Part shown: piece after piece, positions 37,202-48,215 of the stretch | Layout of the letters: every line of letters begins with the position of its first letter | Position numbering within the stretch: the first letter of the stretch is position 1 | Origin: Bisporella sp. PMI_857 | Taxonomy: Eukaryota > Ascomycota > Leotiomycetes > Helotiales > Helotiaceae | Length of the DNA stretch: 64,000 bases | Direction of reading: 5' to 3' | NCBI GenBank assembly: GCA_021307315.1 | Contig: JAJSPD010000031.1 | Span: forward strand, 186,001 to 250,000 | Position numbers and translations under genes: made by a program | Notes under the pieces: generated by a model | Told to the model about the DNA's origin: nothing | The model's input: the letters and a program-made list of their open reading frames with translations, nothing else | Database searches by the model: none

Positions 37202-37605
37202 GGCTGTTGCGCAGGCTGATGAGAAGTGCTGACTCTTAGGATGAGCGAAGTTTAGGAATTAAATACCTCTGTGCCCTCACACGAAAGATGGAAGCGACAA
37301 GAATGATTGGCTAGAGACTACCTATCGGTGTCCGATTAACTCAGGGGCGGGAAACAAAAGGTTAAGGAGGGGGTGGCGAAGGTGCCAGGTGGTGGTGGGT
37401 GCTGGCGGGTGTGTGTCAGCCCTAGGCGGGGTTCTGGCGGTGAGAGGATGGTGGGGTACACAAGACCGGCAGAACCGAGAAAAAAATATCAAAAGAATTG
37501 TTGCATAGTACCACAGTCATCTCAGAATACATCTGTGCACTACCACAATATAATTGCCATCTCTTCCTTGCCGATTTGTTTATTTTTTTTCTTTCAAAAG
37601 ACAAG
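37202..37605. promoter_or_regulatory. IDI1-SYO1 divergent intergenic region
   Basis: 404 bp between divergent start codons, with a G-rich stretch at about 37365-37455 and a pyrimidine/T-rich stretch directly before the SYO1 ATG. Putative bidirectional promoter, inferred from orientation only. Confidence 0.5.
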
Positions 37606-39954
37606 ATGGGGAAATCTAAGCCCAGAAACAGGAACAAAAACCGTGCTGATCCAAAAGCAAAGCCCATCAAGCCACTCTCGGATCCTGAACTCGTCGCCAT
37701 AAGAGATTCACGAATCTTACCTGTTCTTAAAGACTTGCAGAGCGCAGATCTCAAGACAAGATCCACTGCTGCCAAAGCAATCACCAACATCATCGACGAT
37801 GCGAAATGCAGAAAGCTATTGCTACGCGAGCAGATTGTCTGCATCTTGCTGGAACAGACTCTTACGGATTCTAATTTGGAAACACGAGCGGCGGGATGGG
37901 GCATCTTGCGGAACTTGGCGTTGGAAGAGGAGGCAGACTTCTGTGTTCACCTTTTCAGACAGGACATCCTGACTGCGGTTGAGGGCATGGTCCGAAGCGT
38001 AAGTTGTCTGCGTAACACACCTTCTAGCGTCTTTATAAGCCCTCATGCAATGTTCCATTGATCATGATACATTCAAGACCCTGATCACAGGTAGGCGTTT
38101 GCTCCATCGTACGAAAGTGGTCAGCAGGATTGAATAGTTGTTCCTTCGTTCAGATATGTTGAGCATTTCTAAATAAAGGGAACCGTTTTCCCTAACACAG
38201 GAAATGAACCTCTGCTCACAGGTTTCCACAGATTATAGAAACAATCCAGTCTGAGCAAGAACCATTTTCTAAGCTACCAAAGGCAAAACAAGACCTTGTT
38301 TGGAATCTTACTGGCTCGATTACCGGCCTTTTGACCTCGTTATGCGAAGCACAAGCCGAGATAGTGGATGCTATATCAAAACTAGCATCTGTCATCAGAT
38401 TTCTATTTGGCCTCATCCTGTTAGAAAATGTTACTCCCTTGGACGTGCAAAATGATGCGCTGTTGTCCTTAGCGGCTTTAACAGAAGAAAATAAGTCTCT
38501 ATGTCAACAAATCGCTGAGAATGATGAATGGTTCAATGCTTTACTTCAAATCAAAGATTCTAAAGCTTTCAAGGCTGTGGCCGCATGTGGTGTGCTACGT
38601 AAGTGTTTAGAATTTAGGGAACTACCTACCCGAGGATGCAATATTTGACAAAGACGCTGACTTTTTGAATCTGTAGATAACATTTTTTCGTCTTTGCAGT
38701 GGTTCGACCACAATACGCCAAAGGATGGAGTATCAGATGCTCTCCTCATTCCCTCTTTAGTTTCTTCAATGGAGCACGTAAGTTTCCCTGGAGCGTTGGT
38801 CTAAGTTTGGATTCCTTTAAACTATGGAACATGCGTTGACGAGATTTATGAAGCAGGCTTCGGGCAAGAGCAATGGCACAAATGATGAAGCCGCTTATTC
38901 AAGTCCCGACGAGATCCTCCAGCTAGCTTTGCAAATTACAGCCTCGATCGCAACTAGCCTCCAAGAAGCATTAGAACATGGAAGCAGATTTGAGAAAGAA
39001 TTTAAAGGCTTTGGTGATGCAGACGAGACGAATGAAGATGATAAGATGGAGGAGGATGCAGGTCTTGAAGATGATGAGATTCCCGAAGATGAGGAGAAGG
39101 ACGATGAAATGAACGATGAGGAGATCGAGGCAGACATGGAGCGAGTTCTTGGAACGGATTCAGATAATGAGGGAGGCTCATCTGAAGCAGTTACCCTCGA
39201 TCGACTTGTGCGAACCGTGGCGCCTGGAGTCCTTCAACTTGCACAGTCATCCTCAGTCCCTGTTCGAGATCACGCATTGGCCACTCTAAACAACATCTCA
39301 TGGACAGTCTCAAGCATTGACTTCTCTACCGGACATCTTTCGAGCCTACAGAAGTTCTGGGCAACGTTAACTCAAAGTATATGGAATGAGCTTATCAGTC
39401 CAGTTCTTGCCTCAAACACTGCAGACATTGAGCTTGCGTCTTCAATCACCAGCTTAGCATGGGCAGTATGTCGTAGTCAACCTGGCTCCATCCAAATCAA
39501 ACCTGAAGAGCAAAGAAAGTTCATGGCGTTGTATCACGCATCAAAGAACCTCCCGGTGACAGATGACGACGACGCCTTTCAAGCACTAGGTGTTAAGACT
39601 ATTGGAGTGTTGGGCCGTCTTGCCCTTGACCCTGCTCCAGTCGAATTAAACAGAGAAATCGGCGTCTTTCTAATCACAATACTAACGGGCGAACCACCTG
39701 CAGCCGACGCCGTGGAGGCGCTTGATCAAATATTCGATATATATTCGGACATTAATTTCTCTTACGATGAACCTGTGTTCTGGGGAGACGGATTCTATAA
39801 GCATCTGGAGGAAATACTGCCGAAAGTCAAGAAATTGGCAAAGACCATTGACAAGCGGAAGCTTGGCGAATTACGGGCCCGAATAGATGAAGCTGTGTTG
39901 AATTTGAGCAGATTTTTAAAGTATAAGCGGACTGAAAAAGGCCAGAACAAATGA
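37606..39954 (+). CDS. SYO1: Synchronized import protein 1 (5S RNP ribosomal protein chaperone)
   Basis: ARM/HEAT-repeat adaptor that binds nascent Rpl5 and Rpl11 and escorts them with Kap104 into the nucleus for 5S RNP assembly. Exons: 37606-37998, 38232-38598, 38677-38777, 38857-39954, giving 652 residues, close to the known family size. The N-terminus MGKSKPRNRNKNR is a basic PY-NLS-like signal. Helical repeats follow (RSTAAKAITNIIDD, TRAAGWGILRNLALEE). Residues about 345-390 form the long acidic loop typical of Syo1, and more repeats follow. The first intron is long (233 nt) and was placed by frame and by continuity into IIETIQSEQE. The last acceptor is GAAGCAG before ASGKSNG. The neighbours DBP10 and DBP4 serve the same process. 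Confidence 0.85.
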
Positions 39955-40435
39955 TAGACAGCCTCATTTGAATAAAGGTCATCATGGTCGATGCCTCATA
40001 CATGAAAGGAGGCTGGTTGGAAGTCTTGTAAATAGTATCATACCCATTAGTATCAAAAGTCAAGCCTTCTGGTTGATAGGCTCTACAATAATCTTGAGAA
40101 TATCAACATCTCTACATCTATTGCGATTAAATTGGCCATTATAAATATAGCAAATAGGTCATCCTTAACGTGTCGCAATTTTCACGACAATAGGCTGTGT
40201 GGGATGCCAATGTGTTGAATCTTCGGAGATATTGGGCTAGACGGGGGATCATACGCCAGATTCTATTTTATTGCAAAATTGAGTCCGTCAAATCCAGGAC
40301 TCTGCCATCTCCGCGAAACGAACTAGAGTGAATCAGCCTGGCTAGGCTTGAGAGGACTTGATCCCTCTTCGCCCGTATGGAGGATGATGTGCGCAAGTGC
40401 GCTTGAATAGTATTGTATTGTAGGTATTATCTCCT
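39955..40435. other. Convergent 3' flank, SYO1 and DBP10
   Basis: About 480 bp between convergent stops, AT-rich in its first half. No gene is seen. Confidence 0.6.
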
Positions 40436-43244
40436 TCACTTTCCTTTCCTCGGTGCCCTACCATTTTTTGCTTTTCTGCGCTCGGCTAGCTTCCTGTCCT
40501 TTCTGATATCATCCGTACTTTTAATCTCCCTCTTACCCACACCATCCTTGAACCTCCCAACACGCTTCTCCTTCGCCTCGGCCACCCTCCTCTTTCTCAC
40601 GTGGTAATCGTCACGGAACTTGTCGGCATCCTTTGGAGCCTTCTCCTGCTTATGCTTATAACGCGTGCCAAAGCCTCTACCGACGCCACCGCTCGTGTTC
40701 TCTCTTTCTGCCTCGCCAGTGCGAGGCAGTCGATCGACTTTATTGGTTTTGCGCCACCTGTCATATCGTCCACTTTGGAAAGAAGCGGCAATTTTCTGTC
40801 CACTTTCACCACGAATCATCTTCTTGCCTTTAGAACCATCCTCATCATTAGCTCGAGCCACGTATTTGCTATTCTTTTTATCCCATCGCATGCCTTTGGC
40901 TCTAGCCGGCTCCGCGAAGGACTTCGCTCCATCATCATTCGTGAGATCCATAGTTATGCCACGAGCAGCTTCCAGGAAATTTGAGTTCTGTGATGCGGTA
41001 TTGTATGATCCCGAATGCACTCCGTACCCTCGCTCTTCAGCTGCATTTATGGTCTTTGGCGTATAGGACATAAAATTCTCGGAATCTTTCCAAGACAATG
41101 TTCTCCCTTTACCTTTCTGACTCGATTTGGAAAATGTCACGTCAATCTCATCATCAGATGCTTCTTCCATATTTGCACCTGCACCACTAACTATCACCTC
41201 CATCCCGTCATCATTTTCGTCATCAAGTTCAGCAAAGTCATCTATAGCATCAAAGGTTTCTTCATCAGCTACGGTAGCTGCTTTCTTGTCTTCTTCTTTC
41301 TGTCTGCGAGGCACAATCTTCTCTCGTCTCTGCCTCATCATTTCTGCAGCTTCACCATGGCCGGATTTGCCTTTTTGACCAATCTCAAATACTGTCTCCT
41401 GAGGTCTGTACCCATTGATGCGAGCGATCATATCAATTCGTGCTTGCTCGGCTTTATTGGTCTCATTGTCGAAAAGTGGATGCAGCTCGTTCCATCCCTT
41501 TGATGCCATTACCTCTTTCGACCTCTTAGCACTCTCGCTCGATGCAGAATTTCGTGTTTTCTTGTATAGCTTCTCGCCCTTTGCGGCAACGCCACGAAGA
41601 GCGCTCAAGTCATCGTCATCGCCCAACAATTTAGTAATCCATTCAGTAGTACTCTCAAGCTTGTCTCGTAGAAGAGTGCCAACAATGACATCTTCTGCAT
41701 AGTTGGGTGTGTCACCACATTCACGCCCAAGTAATAACCGTTTCCCCAGGAACAGCTGCAAATCCAGCATATATGGCGCATCAGTATCTTGAACCAAACT
41801 ATAACTCCACCCGCGCTGACCAGCTCTTGCTGTACGTCCAACACGATGTACAAAGATTTTTGGCTGTGGAGGGAAGTCGTAATTGATAACATTAGCCAAT
41901 ACGGGAATATCGATACCTCTCGCGGCAACATCTGTCACCACAAGTATATTTGTCATTCCTGTGCGGAAATTCTCGACCTGCGTGTTTCGAGCTACCTGAT
42001 CCAGTGACCCGTATGCATGTGATACAGCAAATCCCGATAATGCAAGCAACGATGCCAGATAGTCAACGTGATGCTTTGTAGCTGCAAAAATAATCGTGGA
42101 GTGCTCTGTGGGCTTTTGCCTTGGACGACGACCCGTATCTCCTCTTTTTCGCTTCTTATCGTTATCCTCTGTTGCTGATTTGGCCCCTTTAGGAAGACCA
42201 GTGGGCATCTTAATAAGATCATGGAGAATGTGAAGTAGTGCCCCCTCCTTCTCCGCACTCTTGACACTGAAGAATCCGCTTTCAAGGTCTGGTGAGACCT
42301 TGCTCTCGGCATCTAAGCGTACCAAAGTAGGTTCTTGAAGTCCGGCCTGAGTGAACTCTACCATTGATTTTGGCAAGGTCGCAGAAAAGAGCAATGTTTG
42401 CCTATTTGCCGGTAGTGCATGGAGAATTTCTGTAAGCTGAGCAGCAAACCCCATCTCAAAAAGCCGATCCGCCTCATCAAAGACCACATATTTAACTGAA
42501 GATAAGTCTAGAGACATCTCCACCTTCAAATGCAGAAATCGGCCTGGCGTAGCAATCACGATGTCTGGATTTCCAGCCATAAATCCGAACTGTTCCTCAA
42601 GACTGTCTCCACCTACGAGAAGCACACACTTCAAATCTGTGCCCCTTCCAAACTCTTTGACTACTTTTAGGGTCTGCAGCGCAAGTTCACGGGAGGGAGA
42701 CATAATCAATGCCCTTGCTCCAACTTTTGCACTATGCGTTTTCAGTTTCTGAATCATGGGTATCACGAACGCCGCAGTCTTTCCAGAACCAGTTCTTGCC
42801 ATGCCCACAACATCCTTATTATCAAGTACGAGAGGTATAGTTTTCCTTTGGATTGGCGTAGGTACAGAAAAGCCTTTGCGGGCAATGGCTTTTAAAAGGT
42901 TGGCGTTCAAGCCTAAAACTATATTAGCATGTAACGGAAATTGAATTCTATAAAGATTTCCTACTCATTGCTTGAAACCCACCACCCTTCTTCACACTCT
43001 TTCCCTTGATATTTGATCCCTTTCGGTATGAAGCAGCTTGTTGAGCTGCAATATACGCATCATCTCCATCTCCATCACTATCCAAAATGCCATCTAATAT
43101 CCCGCCCGCATCGAAACCTCCCACATCTTTATTTGCTGAAAGTGCAAAATCGTCATCGCTAATATCGCCGTCTCCCTGAAATAATGATTTTGTGATATCG
43201 AAGTCATTTTCTGAAGCGGCAGGCGAAGCAGCTCGGTGAGGCAT
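40436..43244 (-). CDS. DBP10: ATP-dependent RNA helicase DBP10
   Basis: DEAD-box helicase (DDX54 class) of the nucleolus, needed for early 60S subunit assembly. Exons: 43244-42965 and 42912-40436, giving 918 residues. The start [14 protein letters not shown] is chosen over an upstream in-frame ATG at 43313 because it matches the family start. The acidic N-terminus precedes the Q motif (GFSVPTPIQ). Motif I is [10 protein letters not shown] is VVFDEAD, III is SAT and VI is [11 protein letters not shown] charged linker and a very basic C-terminal tail ([14 protein letters not shown], ending PRKGK) follow, as expected for rRNA binding. The gene is divergent to DBP4 with 206 bp between starts and convergent to SYO1. 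Confidence 0.95.
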
Positions 43245-43450
43245 CTTCAATCCCGTCAGTGCTTCCAGTTGCTGTGCGGCGCTGAGGTCGCCGTCAACAT
43301 GTAGCAATATCAATTCTTATCGCGATAAAAAAACAGTTGGAGCAGATTTCGAGGCGGGCGCTAGCGGAACCCCCACATTTATTATTTCTACCACCTCAGA
43401 GTATGGAATGCAAATACTTTATTTGAAGGTTCAAGACGCCCAGTCTGTCT
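43245..43450. promoter_or_regulatory. DBP10-DBP4 bidirectional promoter
   Basis: 206 bp between the start codons of two divergent ribosome-biogenesis helicases. It contains the perfect palindrome TTATCGCGATAA at 43317-43328, equivalent to two inverted GATA-type cores around CGCG. The palindrome lies about 73 bp from the DBP10 start and 122 bp from the DBP4 start. The assignment as a promoter follows from gene orientation and is not shown directly. Confidence 0.6.
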
Positions 43451-45917
43451 ATGATGCCTTCTCAGATTGTACGGCAGAGGCCGAAGAATTCTGCGCGAGC
43501 TAAGGGCAGCGATGTGCGATCACTGAAGCGAAAACGGGAGAGTGACGATCTTGAAAAACTTCAAGAGGCCGTCAAAGATTTGGTATAGAACCAGCTATTC
43601 AGGATAGTGTCGCAATACTAATTTGTCTTGATAGGATCCCAAATCAGTAGTAAAAGATTTCTCAGACTTACCACTATCGCAGCCTACCAGTGTTGGATTA
43701 AAAGATTCGCATTTCAAGACTCTGACAGAGATTCAATCAAAGGCTATTCCACTTGCTCTTAAGGGTCACGACATTCTCGGTGCAGCAAAAACTGGTAGTG
43801 GAAAGACTCTCGCATTTCTCATTCCTGTGCTAGAAAATCTATATCGGCAAAGATGGAGCGACATGGATGGATTAGGTGCATTGATAATCTCGCCAACCCG
43901 AGAACTCGCAGCACAGATCTTCCAGGTTTTACGCAAGGTCGGACGGCGGCATAAGTTCTCTGCTGGACTTGTTATAGGAGGAAAGGACACACAAGAAGAA
44001 CGGGAACGGCTGGGAAGGATGAATATCCTCATTTGTACCCCTGGAAGAATGCTTCAACATTTGGACCAGACAGCAGCCTTTGAAGTAGGCAATTTACAAA
44101 TGCTTGTTCTCGACGAAGCAGATCGAATCATGGATATGGGTTTTCAAGCTTCAGTAGATGCCATCATTGAGCATTTGCCCAAATCTAGGCAAACCCTTCT
44201 CTTCAGCGCGACTCAAACCAAAAAGGTGTCCTACCTAGCCAGACTAAGTTTACGGGATCAAGAGTATGTGGGTGTGCATGAAGATGCCTCCAGCGCCACT
44301 CCGGAAAGCCTCCTGCAACATTATCTACTGTGTCCGCTTCCCGAAAAACTCAACACTCTTTACAACTTCCTGAAATCCAATTTGAAATCCAAAATAGTTG
44401 TCTTTTTCTCTTCCGGGAAGCAGGTCCGGTTCGCGTATGAAAGTTTGCGGCATTTGCAGCCTGGAATTCCACTTATGCATCTTCTCGGCAATCAAAAGCT
44501 GACTGTGCGGCTGGATACCACTGCTAAATTTTCTGCTTCTAAAACTGCATGTATATTTGCAACAGACGTCGTGGCTCGAGGGCTTGACTTCCCCGCTGTG
44601 GACTGGGTTGTGCAATACGACTGCCCAGAAGATGCAGATACCTACATCCATCGTGTTGGGCGGACCGCAAGGTATGGGAAAAAAGGGCGAGCGATACTAT
44701 TTCTCGACCCAAGTGAGGAAACAGGTATGCTAAAACGCTTGGAGCATAAAAAGGTTCCGATCGAGAATATCAAAATCAGGCAGGGAAAGAACACACAAAA
44801 CATCAGCAATCAGCTGCAGAGTATGTTATTTAATGATCCAGCACTCAAATTCCTGGGCCAAAAGGCTTTCTCAAGTTACACCAAATCACTATATCTTCAA
44901 AGAGATAAGGAGATATTTGACATCAGTAATTACGATTTAGAGGGCTATGCTGCGAGTCTGGGTCTTCCTGGTACGCCAAACATCAAGTTTCAGAAGGGGG
45001 ACGATGCAAAGAAACTCAAGAACGCTCCAAGAGTTGCTCTATCAAGTGACGAAGATAGTGATGCCGAAGGTGGTCCTAAGAAGCCCAAAACCAAGGAAGT
45101 TCGAACGAAGTACGATCGGATGTTCGAGCGGCGTAACCAGGATGTTCTATCTAGCCATTACGCGAAGATGGTTGCGGATGATGGAACTACCCCGTATGCG
45201 GATGCAGATGAGGATGACGACTTTTTGTCTGTGAAGAGAGTCGTTGCCGTGGACGATGATATTGTGCCTGAGACGGACGCCAGAGGTCCGTCAACCGAGG
45301 CAGGAGTGAAGGTTATCAGTGGAGTTGGAGGTGAAGATATAATTATCGACTCCAAACGAAAAGAGAAGATGCTTGCGTCGAAAAAACAACTTTTGAAGCT
45401 CAAAGGAAACCCTTCGAAGCTGATATTCGATGACGACGGTGTGGCACATCAACTATACGAGCTGGAAGATGAGGCAGACTTCCAGAAACGAGGTCCGGCT
45501 ACCGCTCAAAGGAACAAGTTCGTGGAGGAAGAGGCCGCTAAGGTACGCGAAGCGGATATTACCGATAAGCAGATGGCAAAGGATAAGAAACGCGAGAAGC
45601 GGATCAAGCAAAAGGAAAAGGCAAAGGCATTGCTGGCCGGAGACGATGATGAAGCGCCGGAACTGGTTGACAACAGTAAAGAGGCTGAAGAGGCAAGGCG
45701 ATTTCTCGCGTCTCTACCACTTCCTGGAGAGGAATCATCAGACTCTTCTTCGGAGTCTGAGGATGAGCGGCCCTCGAAACGACCCAAGAAATGGTTTGAA
45801 GATATATCTGATGAAGAAGAAGAGGATATCAATAGTAGAGCACGTATTATTGAGGCCGCAGATGAGCCCGAGACACTAGAAGATCTTGAGGCGCTGGCTG
45901 CAGGACTTCTCAGTTAA
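43451..45917 (+). CDS. DBP4: ATP-dependent RNA helicase DBP4
   Basis: DEAD-box helicase (DDX10/Hca4 class) required for pre-18S rRNA processing and release of U14 snoRNA in the nucleolus. Exons: 43451-43582 and 43635-45917, giving 804 residues from the first of two adjacent ATGs (43451 and 43454). The N-terminus is basic. Motif I is AAKTGSGKT, Ia PTRELAAQI, Ib [36 protein letters not shown] and [12 protein letters not shown]. The following domain ([18 protein letters not shown]) is the DUF4217-like extension specific to this subfamily. The C-terminus is acidic and lysine-rich. It starts 206 bp from the divergent DBP10. Confidence 0.95.
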
Positions 45918-46232
45918 TATTAAAGTCTATATAAGAAGCAGAAGCCCAAAATAATACAATATTGATACCCCTTTTGCAGTCGCTTAGCAATTTCCACCCT
46001 TTCCACCCCACGCACCCCTCACCCTCTAAAACCCCTCCAGTCCTCCCTATTATGCTGTGACCCCACCACCAAAAAAAAAAAAACATCAACAAATCCCGTC
46101 AAGCCCGACTCGGTAATCAGTGGTCGCTTAGCCCCTCGGTCTACCGACGGTTCCTGCTTACGCCTAACCCAATGCCATCGATATTTAAGTCAGGAACACG
46201 ACACATGGAACGAGACAACCACCGTCGACGAG

Positions 46233-47139
46233 ATGCCCGCTTCGGATACCGATGACCAACTCCCCGTCATCAATGGCCATTCAAACCTCCTCGCCGTCTG
46301 CACTGCGCTCGCCGCTCGCGTTAATGCCTTTCTGCAAATCAAGGCACCAACGCCTATATTAAAAGCCGTGCAGGAACAGACGAGGGTTGCACTAGGGGTT
46401 ATCGATACTGCGCTGGAGAAATATAGGTGAGATAGTCTTTGTGAAGGGCTGGTAAAGCTGCGCGTGACAAGAAACATCAGCTAATACCCCGCAGTCTAGA
46501 TGAACTGTCCCTCTCCTACAATGGTGGGAAGGACTGCTTAGTTCTGCTCATCCTCTTCCTGTGCTCGCTCTCTACCCGTGGTCCTCTTCCTCCACGACTA
46601 CAGTCTGTTTACATAATCTCGCCACATCCATTTAAAGAGGTAGATGATTTTGTCAACTCGTCCCAAGAAGAATACAGTCTAGATCTGGCACGTTATGCCA
46701 TGCCCATGAAAGAAGCTTTTAGATTATATCTGGAGGAACATAAGCATGTGAAGGCGATATTGGTGGGAACAAGGAGAACAGATCCGCATGGACAGAGCTT
46801 GACACATTTTGACGAGACTGATTCCGGATGGCCAAGCTTTATGCGGGTGCATCCGGTCATAGACTGGCATTATGTTGAGATCTGGGCTGTAAGTCACTCC
46901 GCTCTGTGATGGAAGGCAGTGCTGATGAAATTGTGCCGCAGTTTATTCGCCATTTTGAGATACCATATTGCCCGCTATATGATCAAGGATATACATCATT
47001 AGGTGGGACAACAGATACACACCCAAATCCGGTACTGAAAGCTGCGGGCAAGGAAGGAGAGAGCGAGGACAAAAAAGGATTTCGACCCGCGTATGAATTG
47101 GTGGAAGATAAAGCAGAAAGATTAGGGAGGGACTGGTGA
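46233..47139 (+). CDS. FAD1: FAD synthase (FMN adenylyltransferase)
   Basis: Transfers AMP from ATP to FMN to make FAD; PAPS-reductase-like fold, cytosolic. Exons: 46233-46426, 46495-46888, 46942-47139, canonical junctions, 261 residues. The PP-loop motif is SYNGGKDC just after the first intron. Other family signatures are VGTRRTDPHG, the substrate/metal segment DSGWPSFMRVHPVIDW, IPYCPLYDQGYTSLGG and the C-terminal basic FRPAYEL. The N-terminal 60 residues are helical and less conserved. The ATG at 46233 is the first in this frame after upstream stops; an ATG at 46205 is in another frame. Confidence 0.93.
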
Positions 47140-48215
47140 TCACCGCATATAGACTCTAGAAGGTGTTGGGAATATCATCTGGGTTGCTAAAAGATGCTCG
47201 TATTATATGGGCAAAGAACCATATATCTCCCTACTTTGGTCACACTATCCGGGTAATGTAAGGTTTTCATAGCAAGCATGGCATGGAGAAGCATAGAATA
47301 CATCAGTCGTTTATACAATTTTGAGTCAGACATAGCACTGTGTGGCGTTCTTATGTTACTGTGATGCCACAAAATTTTTCCCTAGCTGGAGCCCCTGCTG
47401 TCAATACCTAACGCCTGCACCGTAAGTCCTTGCATACAATATATTGAGACCTTATGCATCTCTAAGAAGAGCCATCTGTAGTACTTACGCAAGCCCGCCG
47501 AGACAGTGAACAATTCGACAGAGATATCAAGGATCCTATGGGTACTTATGTCTTTAACCTGTCCTCGATTTTGTAGAATTGATAGAAGTTTAACCCAACT
47601 TTCTCTGTGTCTTCAAAGGCGTTATAAAATAAAAAAAATCATGTGTTGGTCTTTCCCATTACTCTAAACTTGGCCACAACACAACCGAACCCAAGGCTGC
47701 AGCGTTTCTACTGTTTGCTATCCTTCATGAAATAGGATACGTAGCAGGACAGTATTCTAGTGAACAAGACTTTTCATCTGGAGCTGAGAGTTTGTGGAAT
47801 GGGTTCGTTACTTGTGCCTCGCCTCAGCTCTTTTTCTCTCTAATCGCACCAATTATCCATCCTCTCCTGATTACCTGATCCTATGACTATTTACAAGAAA
47901 CAATAGCTCAGACCCGTGTTCAATGACGTGATTGAGTCGAAGTTAACAATAGGGGTATCCATTACTTAGCATCAAAATTCACAGGCGGACAGACACAATG
48001 CCCTTTCAGAGAATACTTGAGAAGCTGGAAGCATCATCAAACTCGCGTGAAGGAACCAAATTGTCAAGGGTAAAAGCAGTATTCATGGTTAAGCTAGGCA
48101 GCAAGACATCGCCCATGAACTGCTACGTACATTGGGGTATAACTTCCGGAAACGCCAACCAACACCATATGATCTCCGAGGTGTAAAAACAAAAAATAAA
48201 GATGCAGCACCATGT
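47140..48215. other. Convergent intergenic region with a small open frame
   Basis: About 1.1 kb between FAD1 and the SUN-domain gene. A 62-codon ATG frame at 47998-48186 (beginning MPFQRILEKLEASS) has a good start context (ACACAATGCC). It has no domain and ends 30 bp before the SUN gene's stop, so I do not call it a gene with confidence. Confidence 0.4.

Noticed and set aside
40601..41503. Several plus-strand frames over DBP10
   Set aside because: Antisense to the charged C-terminal region of DBP10; hydrophobic or Ser-rich as expected of the complement.
45506..45832. Ser-rich minus-strand frame
   Set aside because: Complement of the acidic C-terminus of DBP4.
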